From: Brasenia schreberi
Taxonomy: Eukaryota > Streptophyta > Magnoliopsida > Nymphaeales > Cabombaceae
Assembly: GCA_036023115.1 (NCBI GenBank)
Contig: JAYKKT010000074.1
Location: 12,904,001 to 12,968,000 of the forward strand
Length of the DNA: 64,000 bases
Direction of reading: 5' to 3'
Numbering within the stretch: position 1 is the stretch's first letter; each line of letters begins with the position of its first letter. The notes beneath the pieces were generated by a model that had not been told where the DNA came from, made no database searches, and worked only from the letters and a program-made list of their open reading frames with translations. Shown one piece after another: positions 52,983 through 63,102 of this stretch. Both the position numbers and the translations under genes were made by a program.

Positions 52983-53506
52983 TGATTTCTTAAAACCATG
53001 CTCATGCAAGCCTAAGCCTGTAGTTTTAGTACTAATGACCTTGCACCACTAATCAAACACAACTTTAACCCTCGAGAGTTTTATCTTTTATTCTCATGTC
53101 TCGAAAACTTGAACTCATTATAGTATCGATTTTCTAGACCCCGATTTTTTAATTCGATGTTGGTAAAGGTGTTGCGCTTTGTGGACTGGTTCATGCATGG
53201 ATCAAGTGTGTGGGTCAGCCCTCAGCAACCACAAAGCCATAACAGAAGCACGTCATGTGCTATTCAGGCACTTTAAAATGCATTTGTCAGGCCAAAAAAT
53301 GACACGTTTTTATAGAGTAGGAGTTTTTAGACTCTAGTACATGCTACTCCATAGAAATTAAGAGGAACTATATAAAGTCATTTTTGTATTTTTTAAAAAC
53401 AAAAAAACCCAAAGTACAAGTTAGATTTTTATTTTTTATCTCAAACGTTCTATCTTTTCAATTAAACGATTTCAATTTACAAGAATGACATAACAAGTGT
53501 CAAAGT

Positions 53507-53508
53507 TT

Positions 53509-53561
<53 letters not shown>
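53507..53561. repeat. (AT)n microsatellite
   Basis: About 26 AT units following TTTAG. Confidence 0.95.
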
Positions 53562-53563
<2 letters not shown>

Positions 53564-53789
53564 CATCTTCTTGATTAGTTCTTGCTAACATTGCTACTGT
53601 TCATCTCTCTCCCACCAAATACCAAATAGAAAAAGCCAACTGTATAACTATGTTCACCGAACAACTCAACCTAAAATAAAACTCATGGTTTATGTCTCTA
53701 GTTAAAATATGGGATTGCAGTTTTCAGAGAAAGAAAAAGAAATCCGGACAAAATACATGATACAAAAACACACGTGAGAATAGGAGCAA

Positions 53790-53832
53790 TATATATGTAT
53801 ATATATATATATGTGTGTGTGTATATATGTAC

Positions 53833-53913
<81 letters not shown>

Positions 53914-53925
53914 ACATATATATAC
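53790..53925. repeat. Long interrupted (TA)n tract
   Basis: Mostly TA units with short GTGTGTGT and ACATATAC interruptions. The YI-repeat frames on both strands here are repeat artefacts. Confidence 0.95.
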
Positions 53926-54176
53926 CGATTCCCTCCCGGAAAGTTTCATTCACCAATTTCAGAATTAAAGTGTTTATGCACATCCTTAGAGTAAAATACA
54001 AGAATAAAATATACCTTATCAAGAGCAATCGATATAAATGACTTTGAGGGAGAATGTGTAGGGCCTTGATCTAAGGGGCATACACCCACGCACGCACACA
54101 AAGAGTACACCCTTTAATTACTTAAGGAATCAAATCACCAGTTTTTGGGAATGCCTAGTACATCCATATATATATA

Positions 54177-54207
54177 CAACAACAACAACAACTAAGCCTT
54201 TTCCCAT
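54177..54207 (-). mobile_element. Extreme 3' end of an RTE LINE
   Basis: (CAA)n followed by CTAAGCCTTTTCCCAT, the last about 30 bp of the LINE family in minus orientation, flanked on both sides by TACATCCATATATATA. That flanking repeat is a plausible target duplication, so this is a very short 5'-truncated insertion. Confidence 0.7.
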
Positions 54208-54209
54208 TA

Positions 54210-54212
54210 CAT

Positions 54213-54248
<36 letters not shown>

Positions 54249-56362
54249 ATGAATGTCATCTAAATCTCAACTATTGATTTCAATGAGAATGCATGAGATC
54301 TTTAAGGATGTTTGAGCATAAACGGGTATGAACATTTACCATGTTATATATATATATACTCATGTAAGAAACCACTATAGCTGGAGAAAGAAACATAAGA
54401 TCATACTAATCTTAAGCCTCTTCTTAGATTATTAAATTAATAGGCCCCTAAGTGGACAAAATTGCTTCCTTTTCTTGAATGGGAACCACACGATCTTTGT
54501 TTTTCTTTGATAGAAAGCGAAAATACAATATTCCAAAGGTTGAGACCGTATATATATGCACGGCAGTAGGCCCATGTGGTAGGTCTATCGGCTGAGCTTA
54601 GATATTTTCTCAATAGAATCTTGATGCATCAATTATTATGTTTAGATATTTTATCTACTTATACCATCTCACTTTGCCATACATCCCATGTGGGTCTTGG
54701 ATACGGATTGTTATATAGGAATCTGGATCAGATTTGGATCCAGGTGAGATGTGATTTGGATACCTGTTTTGGGTGCTAACTTCAGATTTGTATTGGAGAA
54801 GGATGGGAAAGTATTGGTTATGTAGTGTAAGGTCAGAGTGCTCCCCAGTTGAGTCATAGATGTGGGGTTCGATTCGCTAATCGTAGCTCACATACTTTTT
54901 TTTTTCTTGTTACAAGAGGAGGCCAAAGCCTAACACCTACACCAACACCCACACATGTATCCTCTGATAGTCAAACTCCCAACCAGCAGCAACGGTGCTA
55001 GAGCGCCCTGTCATTGAGCTAATGCTCTCGGTGCAGCCCCCCCACATGTTTAAAATGCATAATTTGTTGCCAAGAAGTTATATGGATCAAGTGATTCAAC
55101 ACATAATGTTGATTTTATGAACCAAACACGAACTAAAACAAGTCCTTTACTTACACTTAGTGGTGGTTGCTAACACAAATTCTTTCTCGTCATTGTACTT
55201 GATCATGTGTTACCTATTTGACCAAAATATGTCATATCATGTGTGAGGTTTTCTTCCAACCATTTTTAGGCTCCTGATTCAAGCTTGTATTACAGTAAAA
55301 GACTCTCTCTTTCTCTCACACAGATAGATGTTGACTTTACAAATAGATAGATGGAGACTTCAGATTTACAAAGATTTCTGATAGTTCTGTGGTATGGCTC
55401 ATCACTAGTACAACTATTTGATTGGCTAGCAAACTCGAAGAAACAAGGAAAGATATTTCCTACATTTTAATATAATATATATTTTTCTTTGTATGGCAAC
55501 CATTTTTCCGAATTTGTCAAAACTTCTAAGTTGATTTTATAGATCAAAAAACTTATTGTGATATGGGGTTGCATTCCCTCATACTCTATTGTGCTTATAA
55601 TAATCCCACTTCTTCCCCTGACTCACCAGCAAGAAATCTCCTTGCCCACTTTTTCTTGTCATCTGGTCCTGCTAAATGCACCATGACTCGTGCAACCCTG
55701 GTTCATTGCTTGACTCGTGCTAGAGAATGGCTCGCGACTTTCTTTTACGTGCCAGACTGAACCGAGTTGAGAGAGAAATTTTCTCAAATACTCTAAGCCA
55801 AGTAACTGTTTCATGTCGTGTCGGTGAATGGGTTCACCGTTCTTTTATGAGTTCTTTGCCTAACTCGAAAAATAGCCAGCTGGGATAAACATATCATTTT
55901 CATGCACAGGTCTTACGGCTTAACTTAACGAACCAAACACGAACGCCTGAGCCGAGCCGAGCCGAGCCAGGCCAAACTATGGGTAACGCTGATTTATGAA
56001 AATATTAGAAAATGAACTCTAGTAAATAATCGATATCTTCAATGGGCAAGAAGAGTAAAGATGATATCGTGAAATATGCCATTTTCTATGGGCAATAAGA
56101 CCAAGTTGAGTGTTTGATAGTTAGGACATCAAAAAGGATGAAAGTGCATTAAATTATGATTCATTGTGAATGTGTGATCAAACACACGGAAAGACCGGAT
56201 CTATAATGAGGTTACTAGCGAAAATCCTATGTAAAACCAATAGACGGGAAAAAAAGAGATCTTAATGTGGTCTTAGGGATGACACCATTGACCTGACCCG
56301 ACACATCTCGAATGGAGTACGGAACCCGACCCGATCAGGTTCCGGTTTGGGGGAATAAAAAT

Positions 56363-56396
<34 letters not shown>

Positions 56397-56935
56397 GCTC
56401 ATTTTTTTCTCCATACCCGTCGTATTACCTGCTGGGGAAAAGAAACTCAAGCCCATACCCGCCCTGTTGAGGTTTTGATCAGGACTAAGTATAGGTATGC
56501 CCGTTCTCAACCCGTCCCATTGTCATTATTGTATGGTCTAATGAAGGTCTCAGAACTATTGATGAGAAAATTAATTCTTGAATTCACGTTTTTAGAGTTT
56601 AATGCTGATATAAGAGGACAGACCAGCAACACCTAACTAATAAATGGAGCTTCTAATGTTTAATGGAACTTATAACTGATTTTGATACAACCAAAGTTTT
56701 GATTGGAGCTTATCTATGAAAAATAGCCGACGATACAATACGGGCTCCCAAAGTATAAACTACGGGTATTCGGAAGCTCACATGGACCCTGCCTAATCCC
56801 CGGCTCGAACCAGGTCGGCCCACTTTGGGAGTAAACTGGCTTTTGTTTTCTCCATTTGCAATACTCCAACCCAAGATCAGTCTTGTAGCATTCACATTCA
56901 ACTTTGCGCTACTTTTCCAATTTCGATATTCTTTT
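54210..56935. other. Gene-poor stretch
   Basis: No supported gene. It contains (TA)n runs near 54218-54243 and 56384, an (AC)n run near 56366, a possible tRNA-derived SINE trace near 54830-54900 and a GC-richer repeat at 56274-56530. Confidence 0.4.
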
Positions 56936-56937
56936 TT

Positions 56938-57123
56938 ACAATGGGGAGGCCGAAGCTTGGATAAAGGAAGAGGGTTGTATTAGACTTTTGATAGCAAGCG
57001 TAAAACTTTGTCGAACTTGTTTACCATGGATTCTACCAATTATGATAGGGCTACGTGGAAACAAAGAATCCATGTAGCCGACCTCATTTAATATGGGAAA
57101 AGGCTTAGCTGTTGTTGTTGTGG
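56938..57123 (+). mobile_element. Internally deleted RTE LINE derivative, about 185 bp
   Basis: The left half (GGATAAAGGAAGAGGGTTGT, AGCAAGCGTAAAACTTTGTC) matches the LINE 5' region at 19097-19160. The right half (GGCTACGTGGAAACAAAGAA, then AAAAGGCTTAGCTGTTGTTG) matches the LINE 3' end at 15393-15460. Almost 3 kb between the two, all coding sequence, is absent. Both ends suggest a short non-autonomous element, SINE-like in build. Equally it could be a single deleted copy. Confidence 0.75.
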
Positions 57124-57874
57124 AAGCCGAAGCCACATACATGTCTCAGGGATCAAACTCATGACCTTCAACTTGTGAATCGACCAACCAGCCAGACTGC
57201 CCATTTTTCTTTAGACAGTCCAGTTTCTGTTTCCGTTTCAATATTTTTCAGTAATTACAAGGAAGCGATAATGGGGAGGGGTAGGGTGGATTTTCACTCC
57301 ACCCGCACTATTTTTTACGAAAAAATCAGTTAATATTATATATTCATCCATGCATTTACAATTTGACCGAGAAAACAAATTCTAAAAAAAAAGGAACAAA
57401 TACTTTTTGAAATCATCAATTTTCATATCATAATATACTAGGATGATATAATATTGTATTTTATGTCATATAGCATGATATGTTAAAAAAAGAATACAAC
57501 TATGCGGATCATGTCGATTCAAGTACTGATATATGAATAACGTGTTGTATCGTATCGTATTATAAGGTTCATGAGGTATTTATTATATTTACAACAATGT
57601 GTGACGAGAGCTGTAGCGAATAGAGGCCTTTACAATGATTTTTTGCTTCAACCAAATAATTATATTCAAACTGTAACTTACCATATTGATCAAAGAAAAG
57701 GAGCACAACACTGTCATAACTTGGTTTATTAGAATTATACATAATTCATTATCAACTAATTAATTTCCCATGGTAGAACTCATACTATTCTCCATAGTTT
57801 GCTAAACCAGCCCAAGGGAAAGAAGAACAAACACATTTCAACCATAGAAGATAAACCCAAGTACTTCGTTTCCA
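57124..57874. other. Intergenic, 3' flank of the DUF26 gene
   Basis: AT-rich with no supported gene. The right part should hold the 3' UTR of the minus-strand DUF26 gene. Confidence 0.4.
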
Positions 57875-58681
57875 CTATAATGGTTGGTTTAGAGGGTTGA
57901 GTCGAGTTATGCTACGTCTCTGGTGGTACGCCGACGACGAAGATACCGACTCCAGATCGCCTCCGACCAACGGATAGTAGAAAGGATAGATCTCGTAGCG
58001 AGCAATGCAGCTTCCATGGCTGATCAGACCCCCTTGACTTCCATCACAGCAAGCTTCAAATTGAGAGGTTGCAGTGGCCAAGCACTTGGCGCATAGAATT
58101 GTTTGCAAGTCCCTGGTGCACTGAGCCATGGCATAGATAGTTATTGAAGAATTGTACCTAACCCAAGCTGTGCCCATGGCTCGTCCAAGGGGATCCACGG
58201 CTGTTGAGCTTGTCTTCCTCATTAGCCTCTCCGTCTTCCTCCTGAAGGCCTTTTGCAGGATTCTGCCATTATGGACATAGATCACCGGGTAATCGGTATC
58301 TAATTTGCCGATGAAGTTGGTGGTGTCGTAGCGAATATAGCACAAGTCGAACCATACCCTAGCCCGGCCCATGGTTCCACACAGGGACATGACTTGCCTA
58401 ACAGCATCCCTGGCACATTTCTCACAGACGAGCGGCAGGACGTCGCCTCGGCATTGCAGGAGGCCATATACGGCTGAGTCACCGCTGCCATGTCTGGCGG
58501 TGGCAAAACTGGTGTTGGTCACCATGGCTTCCAACCGCGAGAGAAGCCGGACCACGTTAATCAATGGGAGTGTTGAGCTACCAGCCTTGCAGGTATGGGC
58601 TATGGGAACATATGATGAACCCAGTTGCAGTAGAACAAAATGGAGAAGGAGAAGCATATAATGTTGAGAAGAGAGCTTCAT
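57875..58681 (-). CDS. Cysteine-rich repeat secretory protein (two DUF26/Gnk2 domains)
   Basis: A complete single-exon frame of 268 residues. An N-terminal signal peptide (MKLSSQHYMLLLLHFVLLQL) is followed by two DUF26 (stress-antifung, ginkbilobin-2-like) domains. Motif C-X8-C-X2-C occurs at C77-C86-C89 (QCRGDVLPLVCEKC) and C188-C197-C200 (QCTRDLQTILCAKC). Accessory cysteines are C31, C101, C114, C211, C212 and C225. There is no transmembrane or kinase domain, so it is a secreted CRRSP and not a receptor-like kinase. Members act in the apoplast, some binding mannose or acting at plasmodesmata; which role applies here is unknown. The tail after residue 240 is Ser/Arg-rich and unusual. A TATA box is 54 bp upstream. 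No break is seen. Confidence 0.9.
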   Translation of the reverse strand: MKLSSQHYMLLLLHFVLLQLGSSYVPIAHTCKAGSSTLPLINVVRLLSRLEAMVTNTSFATARHGSGDSAVYGLLQCRGDVLPLVCEKCARDAVRQVMSLCGTMGRARVWFDLCYIRYDTTNFIGKLDTDYPVIYVHNGRILQKAFRRKTERLMRKTSSTAVDPLGRAMGTAWVRYNSSITIYAMAQCTRDLQTILCAKCLATATSQFEACCDGSQGGLISHGSCIARYEIYPFYYPLVGGDLESVSSSSAYHQRRSITRLNPLNQPL

Positions 58682-58734
58682 TATTTCTTACCTTTGGGAT
58701 TCAAGTCAAGAGGCGAAAAATGCAAGAATTATGC

Positions 58735-58742
58735 AATATATA
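58735..58742 (-). promoter_or_regulatory. TATA box of the DUF26 gene
   Basis: The minus strand reads CTGCCTATATATTGCAT, a TATA element about 54 bp upstream of the ATG at 58681, giving a short 5' UTR. Confidence 0.5.
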
Positions 58743-59708
58743 GGCAGGATCTTAAGATATCTGGGTAGTGGGCTACCAAATTAAAATAATTAAACATTAA
58801 GGTGATTGAACTAAGCATGTCTGGTTTGGAACCGATCACATCTAGTTCATGGTTTCAGGTAAAGTGCCCGTTTTTTACTGTCGGTTTTGATTTATTCGGA
58901 ACTAAATATGTCTAGGTCGAACTCAAACTCGGATTCCTATGAGAAGATGAAAGGAAAATCCTGCATGAATTCACAAAAATAAAATTTTTGATCCAAGATA
59001 TCCAAAATTTAGATCGGATTTCGAAATGGTTTTGGATACTGAACCCAGATTATTATATTCAAATCTAATGTTAGATATATCAACCCATCGATCATATCGA
59101 TATGATAATGAAAGATTGGATTACGGATAAATAAATGGTTTGTTAAAGTCAACATGAAGCAATACAATACATTGAATGGACCCATTTCGACACCAAAAGC
59201 TGATCTAATTTAAGAACCAACAGTTGGATTTGTACTAAGTGGTTAAATTATCTTCGACATGTGATCATGATATATTTAGAATATTTTGCTTGCTTGAAAT
59301 TATTAAAATAAGTATTCACTAGTATAATACGAAATATTTTTTAATATGAAATATTTCTTTATTAGAATCATACGTAATTCATTATCAACTAATTAGTTTC
59401 CTAATACGAATATGATACGTAATTCATTACCCTCATCCAATCTAGGTAGTCCGTGTCCAAAAATCAATACAAATCAGGTTAGAATCTTCTTCGGGCCGTA
59501 ACTAACCAAACCCGATTCAGTGACTAAAGTAATTCGTATCCAAGTGTGCTTCAGGCCAGAATCCAATCAAACATCCAGAATGTGTTCCAAGACGCGCCTT
59601 CGCCCGACGCGTGTCACCGAACTGCCATGTCTGAACCAATAATGCACGACGTCCTTGGTCCAACACAAGTAGGATGTGATCCGTACAAGGATCTAAATCC
59701 GAGACCCA
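58743..59708. other. Upstream region of the DUF26 gene, no other gene
   Basis: AT-rich; only short frames. A 101-codon plus-strand frame at 59546-59851 has no family match and overlaps the duplicated segment starting at 59709. Confidence 0.4.
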
Positions 59709-59870
59709 AAATCCTACCAGTTAAGGATATCAAACCAAGCTTGATCTGGACCCAAGCAGGATTCAAGACGATTAATCCAACATGTTTTCTGTGGTGTACA
59801 AGTGAGCCAAGCTGCTTACGAGGTACTAAAGCTCGACTGCTGGAAAACTAGAAGCCTGTGAGCATATATA
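59709..59870. repeat. Segment A, first copy of a large tandem duplication
   Basis: AATCCTACCAGTTAAGGATA through GAAGCCTGTGAGCATATATA recurs at 62819-62980 with only a few substitutions (for example AGCTCGACTGCTGG against AGCTTGACTGTTGG). It marks the left end of a duplicated block of about 3.1 kb. Confidence 0.9.
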
Positions 59871-59875
59871 TATAT

Positions 59876-59999
59876 ATCATTCAATCATGAATGATCAACG
59901 GTAGAGATTTTAATTTCAAATATTAAAAATATAATGTACTTTTTGTCCTTCACGTTAAATTTTGTGTATTACATATTTTTTAAATCCACGATCAACAAC
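59876..59999. repeat. Segment B, copy 1 of 3
   Basis: ATCATTCAATCATGAATGAT through TTTTTAAATCCACGATC occurs at 59876-59999, 62466-62582 and 62985-63102. Each time it lies immediately left of (CAA)n and a minus-strand LINE 3' end. Confidence 0.9.
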
Positions 60000-62380
60000 A
60001 ACAACTAAGCCATTTTCCATACTAGACAGGGTCGGCTACATGGATTCTTTGTTTCCACAGATCCCTATCGTGTGCCATGTTAGCAGTTAACTCCCAATAA
60101 GCTAGATCATTCTTTATTGTTTCTTTCCAACACTTTTGTGGTCGTCCTCTACCTCTTTTAATACTTTTCAAATTTAGTTTTTCTAACCTTCTTACAGGTT
60201 CTTTTTTTGATCTTCTTTCTATATGCCCAAACCATCTTAAACGATGTTTTCTCATTTTATCCTCTATTGGTGCCACTCCTAATTTGTTTCTAATAACCTC
60301 ATTATGTATACGGCCTTTTCTTGTATGACCACTCATCCATCTCAACATCTTCATTTCTGTCACAGACATCTTTTGTACATGTTGATGATTAACTGCCCAA
60401 CACTCAGAACCATAAAACATGGCACGCCTAATTGCTGCTCTATAATATTTACCTTTTAACTTTAATGGTATCTTCTTATCACAAAGAATACTAGATGCTC
60501 CTCTCCATTTTAACCAACCAGCATTAATTCTATGTGTAACATCTCCATCAATTCTTCCATCACTATGAAAAATTGACCCTAGATATTTAAAACTTTCCTT
60601 TTATAGAATGCAATGTGTGCCAATTTTAATTTTCATGTCCTCTGAAGTAACCAATTGATCAAACTTACATTCCATATATTCTGTCTTTGTTCTATTAAGT
60701 CGGAGGCCTTTGCTTTCTAATGTTTCTCTCCATAGTTCCAATTTTCAATTAACTTTTTCCTTAGACTCCTCCACTAATACAATGTCATCTGCAAATAACA
60801 TACACCAAGGTACTTCATCTTGAATATGTTTTGTTAACTCATCCATCACCATTATAAATAAGTATGGACTTAAAGTTGATCCTTGATGTAACCCAATATT
60901 AACTTCAAATAAATCTGTCGTACCTTCATGAGTCCTCACACATGTTTTTGCACCATCATACATGTCTCTTATAAGGTTAATATATGTCAATGTGATACAT
61001 CTTTTTTCCAAAGTTCTCCAAAGAACCTCCCTCGGTACCCTATCATAAGCTTTTTCTAGATCAATAAATATCATGTGAAGGTCTTTCTTTTTTGCTCTAA
61101 AATGTTCAATAAGACGTCTCAAAAGGTGAATCGCTTCAATAGTAGATGTGCCTAGAATGAATCCAAATTGGTTTTCTGTTGTACTTGATACTTGTCTTAA
61201 CCTACGTTCGATAATTCTTTCCCATAATTTCATAGTATGACTCATTAACTTGATACCTCGATAATTCACACAATTTTGAATGTCTCCCTTGTTCTTATAT
61301 ATGGGTATAAGTGTACTTGCTCTCCATATCTCGGGCATCTTTTGGTTTTTTCATATTTCATTAAATAGTCTTGTGAGCCAAGTGATTCCTATTTCTCCTA
61401 GTATACGTTCGATAATTCTTTCCCATAATTTCATAGTATGACTCATTAACTTGATACCTCGATAATTCGCACAATTTTGAATGTCTCCCTTGTTCTTATA
61501 TATGGGTATAAGTGTACTTGCTCTCCATTCCTCGGGCATCTTTTGGTTTCTTCATATTTCATTAAATAATCTTGTGAGCTAAGTGATTCTTATTTCTCCT
61601 AATATTTTCCAAACTTCTATAGGAATGGTATCAAGTCCTACTGATTTACCACCCTTCATATGTTTAACAGCCTCTTTGACTTCATTCTTTTGAATACGTC
61701 GGTAGAAATTGTGGTTTATATACTTTTCTGACTTAGCTAAATCTCCTAAACTAATACTAACATCTTTATTTTCATTAAAAAGATTATAAAAATAGTTTTT
61801 CCATCTATTTCTTATATCATCATTTGCCACTAGCGTCTTTTATGCATCTAACAAAATTAAGATCTTTAGTTTTCTTATCTCTAGCCCTAGCTATCTTAAA
61901 AATATCTCTTTCACCCTCTTTTACGTTGAGTTTTTTATATAAGTCCTCCCAAGCTTTAGCTTCACTAACGGCCTTTTTCGCTTCCTTCTTTGCCTTCTTA
62001 TAAGCTTCTAAAGTTTTACTAATTTTCTTGGCATAATGTAATTTGTAACATGCCCTCTTTGCCTTGATTTTATTTTGTACTACTTCACTCCACCACCAAG
62101 CTTCTTTTTGTGCTGGTACACCTCCCTTAGATACCCCTAACACATCTTTCGCTACTTTCCTAATATGTATAGCCATATTGTTCCACATATCACAGGGTGT
62201 GTCAACATAATTCCAAACATCTCCTTCAAAGACTTTCTATTTAAATATATCTTGTTTCTCACTTTTGAGGTTCCACAATTTAGTTTGAATAGCTCGATGC
62301 ACTCTTTTCTTTTTTGTCCATTTTTTTATTTGTAAATCCATAACTAAAAGTCGATGTTGGGTGGTTAAGCTTTCTCCTAG

Positions 62381-62382
<2 letters not shown>
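60000..62382 (-). mobile_element. RTE-type LINE 2 (5' truncated)
   Basis: The minus-strand LINE has its (GTT)n tail at 60000. C-terminal frame 60420-60022 reads FYGSECWAVNHQHVQKMSVT and [12 protein letters not shown]. Reverse transcriptase frame 61338-60745 includes [47 protein letters not shown] and an intact FADD ([11 protein letters not shown]). Further upstream pieces are at 61539-61351, 61830-61579 and 62188-61820. The 5' end at about 62382 falls within the region after the endonuclease, so there is no endonuclease domain. Frameshifts separate the pieces. It carries an internal 201-bp tandem duplication. Confidence 0.9.
61203..61604 (-). repeat. 201-bp in-frame tandem duplication inside LINE 2
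   Basis: TACGTTCGATAATTCTTTCC starts at 61203 and again at 61404. Both units run to TTTCTCCTA(G/A)TAT with few changes. The period, 201 bp, is 67 codons. LINE 1 has this reverse transcriptase segment once. Confidence 0.9.
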
Positions 62383-62427
<45 letters not shown>

Positions 62428-62428
62428 A
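62383..62428. repeat. (TA)n(GA)n microsatellite
   Basis: A run of TA then GA units lies at the truncated 5' edge of LINE 2, between it and segment B copy 2. Confidence 0.9.
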
Positions 62429-62465
62429 TAGTATATGCACATACTCATCCATGCTCGAAAAATCT

Positions 62466-62582
62466 ATCATTCAATCATGAATGATCAACGGTAGAGATTT
62501 TAATTTAAAATATTAAAAGTATAATGTACTTTTTGTCCTTCACGTTAAATTTTGTGTATTACATATTTTTTAAATCCACGAT
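62466..62582. repeat. Segment B, copy 2 of 3
   Basis: Nearly identical to 59876-59999, with TTAAAATATTAAAAGTATAA for TTCAAATATTAAAAATATAA. It is followed by CAACAACAACAACTAAGCC of the next LINE 3' end. Confidence 0.9.
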
Positions 62583-62818
62583 CAACAACAACAACTAAGC
62601 CTTTTCCCATACTAGACGGGGTCGGCTACATGGATTCTTTGTTTTCACAGATCCCTATCGTGTGCCATGTTAGCAGTTAACTCACAATAAGCTAGATCAC
62701 TTTTTATTGTTTCTTTCCAACACTTTTGTGGTCGTCCTCTACCTCTTTTAATACTTTCCAAATTTAGTTTTTCTAACATTCTTACAGGTTCTTCTTTTGA
62801 TATTCTTTCTATATGTCC
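62583..62818 (-). mobile_element. RTE LINE 3'-end fragment cut by a duplication junction
   Basis: It matches 60000-60232 (GGGTCGGCTACATGGATTCT, GGTCGTCCTCTACCTCTTTT) and stops in TATATGTCCAAA, where segment A copy 2 begins. The break is at a junction and not at a LINE terminus. Confidence 0.85.
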
Positions 62819-62980
62819 AAAATCCTACCAGTTAAGGATATCAAACCAAACTTGATCTGGACCCAAGCAGGATTCAAGACGATTAATCCAACATGTTTTC
62901 TGTGGTGTACAAGTGAGCCAAGCTGCTTACGAGGTACTAAAGCTTGACTGTTGGAAAACTAGAAGCCTGTGAGCATATAT
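62819..62980. repeat. Segment A, second copy
   Basis: Copy of 59709-59870. It is joined on its left to the truncated LINE piece through the shared bases CCAAA. Confidence 0.9.
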
Positions 62981-62984
62981 ATAT

Positions 62985-63102
62985 ATCATTCAATCATGAA
63001 TGATCAACGGTAGAGATTTTAATTTCAAATATTAAAAATATAATGTACTTTTTGTCCTTCACGTTAAATTTTGTGTATTAAATATTTTTTAAATCCACAA
63101 TC
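62985..63102. repeat. Segment B, copy 3 of 3
   Basis: Same sequence as 59876-59999 in the same position relative to segment A, so it belongs to the second copy of the duplicated block. Confidence 0.9.

Noticed and set aside
52605..53064. Possible hAT-type MITE starting AAGGGTGTGTTTGGTTTG and ending with TAATCAAACACAAC
   Set aside because: The right-hand match is better explained as a LINE target duplication, and inverted ends are too short to claim.
54830..54900. tRNA-like words (CAGTTGAGTCATAG, GGGGTTCGATTCGC) resembling A and B boxes
   Set aside because: No cloverleaf could be formed; at most a trace of a tRNA-derived SINE.
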